The position numbers and the translations under genes are program-made. This document shows positions 63,595 through 64,000 of a stretch of DNA of 64,000 bases, in pieces. The notes beneath the pieces are model-generated. The model did not search any database, was not told where the DNA came from, and saw nothing but the letters and a program-made list of their open reading frames with translations. The DNA is from Pardosa pseudoannulata (lineage: Eukaryota > Arthropoda > Arachnida > Araneae > Lycosidae), in assembly GCA_032207245.1 (NCBI GenBank), contig CM063500.1:34706090-34770089 (forward strand), read 5' to 3'. Positions within the stretch are counted from its first letter, which is position 1; every line of letters begins with the position of its first letter.

Positions 63595-64000
63595 ATGAGG
63601 AATTTTTCAATAATTTTACTCGATAAAAATTAATCGATTCTCGAGACATGAAAGAAGAAAATTTTTAATTAGTTTTATAATTTTCTTTTACAGTAGAATG
63701 TATTAATGTAATATCTATGAGTATTATTTTGTGTATCATATAATTAATATATTTTTGTTCATTTAACAATAGTTAATATTAGCTGGAATTTACGATTTTA
63801 CGTAGAGAATAAGGGGAATGTGATTTTTATATAATATAAGGACTATGTTTTGTAAGGATGAAATTTTATCCAGTGAAAAACCTTTATTAAATAAAATATT
63901 TAACCTTTGTAAACATAGTAATATTTTAAATGTTATACAATTTCTATGCTTAGTATGTTTCAAATGTGATACACATTATACATAGTTTATGATTTAATAT
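62390..64000. repeat. Second copy of a duplication of about 3.36 kb, running off the window
   Basis: CGAGGCAATCCA(C/T)TTACATTT stands at 59036 and 62394, an offset of 3358. TTTATGATTTAATAT ends at 60646 and 64000, an offset of 3354. The match covers both satellite and non-satellite DNA, so it is a later duplication of a whole block and not ordinary array similarity. Small indels are visible, such as TAGTATTAATGTATTAG near 60337 against TAGAATGTATTAATG in the second copy. Confidence 0.88.

Overview
The window is AT-rich eukaryotic intergenic or heterochromatin-like DNA with no intact protein-coding gene that I can support. No operons, Shine-Dalgarno sites or CRISPR arrays are present. The transposon content is Tigger/pogo, a mariner-related element, TTAA-targeting piggyBac-like elements and tRNA-derived SINEs. 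Together with long AC/AT microsatellites and very AT-rich satellites, this suggests an arthropod. The style of the mariner-related transposase fits an arachnid, perhaps a spider, but the sequence alone does not prove it.

Layout. 1-372 is a 156-bp tandem repeat and 1396-1803 a 215-bp-period duplication. 2486-3009 is a TTAA-flanked MITE with a second loose end at 3410-3488. 4480-6493 is a satellite of about 305 bp whose minus strand still encodes the CENP-B-type helix-turn-helix of a Tigger/pogo transposase. 6960-7305 is a GC-raised island with weak coding hints. 8887-9391 is another TTAA MITE. 9675-10555 is an internally deleted Tigger element with a transposase C-terminal fragment. 10560-15545 is a satellite of about 280 bp with higher-order structure. 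16469-16651 is a tRNA-derived SINE. 16913-18690 (about 301 bp), 18691-19975 (about 225 bp), 20584-20725 (ACGTATAT), 21010-22830 (about 150 bp) and 23638-26580 (about 140 bp) are further unrelated tandem families. 26985-27865 is an interspersed repeat whose second copy is at 61180-61965. 30611-32190 is a decayed mariner-related element with long inverted repeats. 33018-33272 is a clear piggyBac-like MITE and 34225-35205 a possible solo LTR.

From 35206 to 63594 the window is dominated by one satellite with a unit of about 480 bp, in four sequence blocks. It is interrupted by a 3857-bp insertion (37768-41624) that carries its own 183-bp satellite, by a SINE with a 14-bp target duplication (43786-43970), by an unclassified insertion of about 513 bp (55312-55824), and by unique sequence plus an interspersed repeat (60241-61965). 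The end of the window repeats 59030 onwards at a spacing of about 3.36 kb.

The main theme is a nursery of satellites born from or interrupted by transposons. The most notable case is the 305-bp array built from the DNA-binding domain of a pogo/Tigger transposase, the family from which the centromere protein CENP-B was domesticated. Most open reading frames in the window are satellite or microsatellite artefacts and are not listed as genes.
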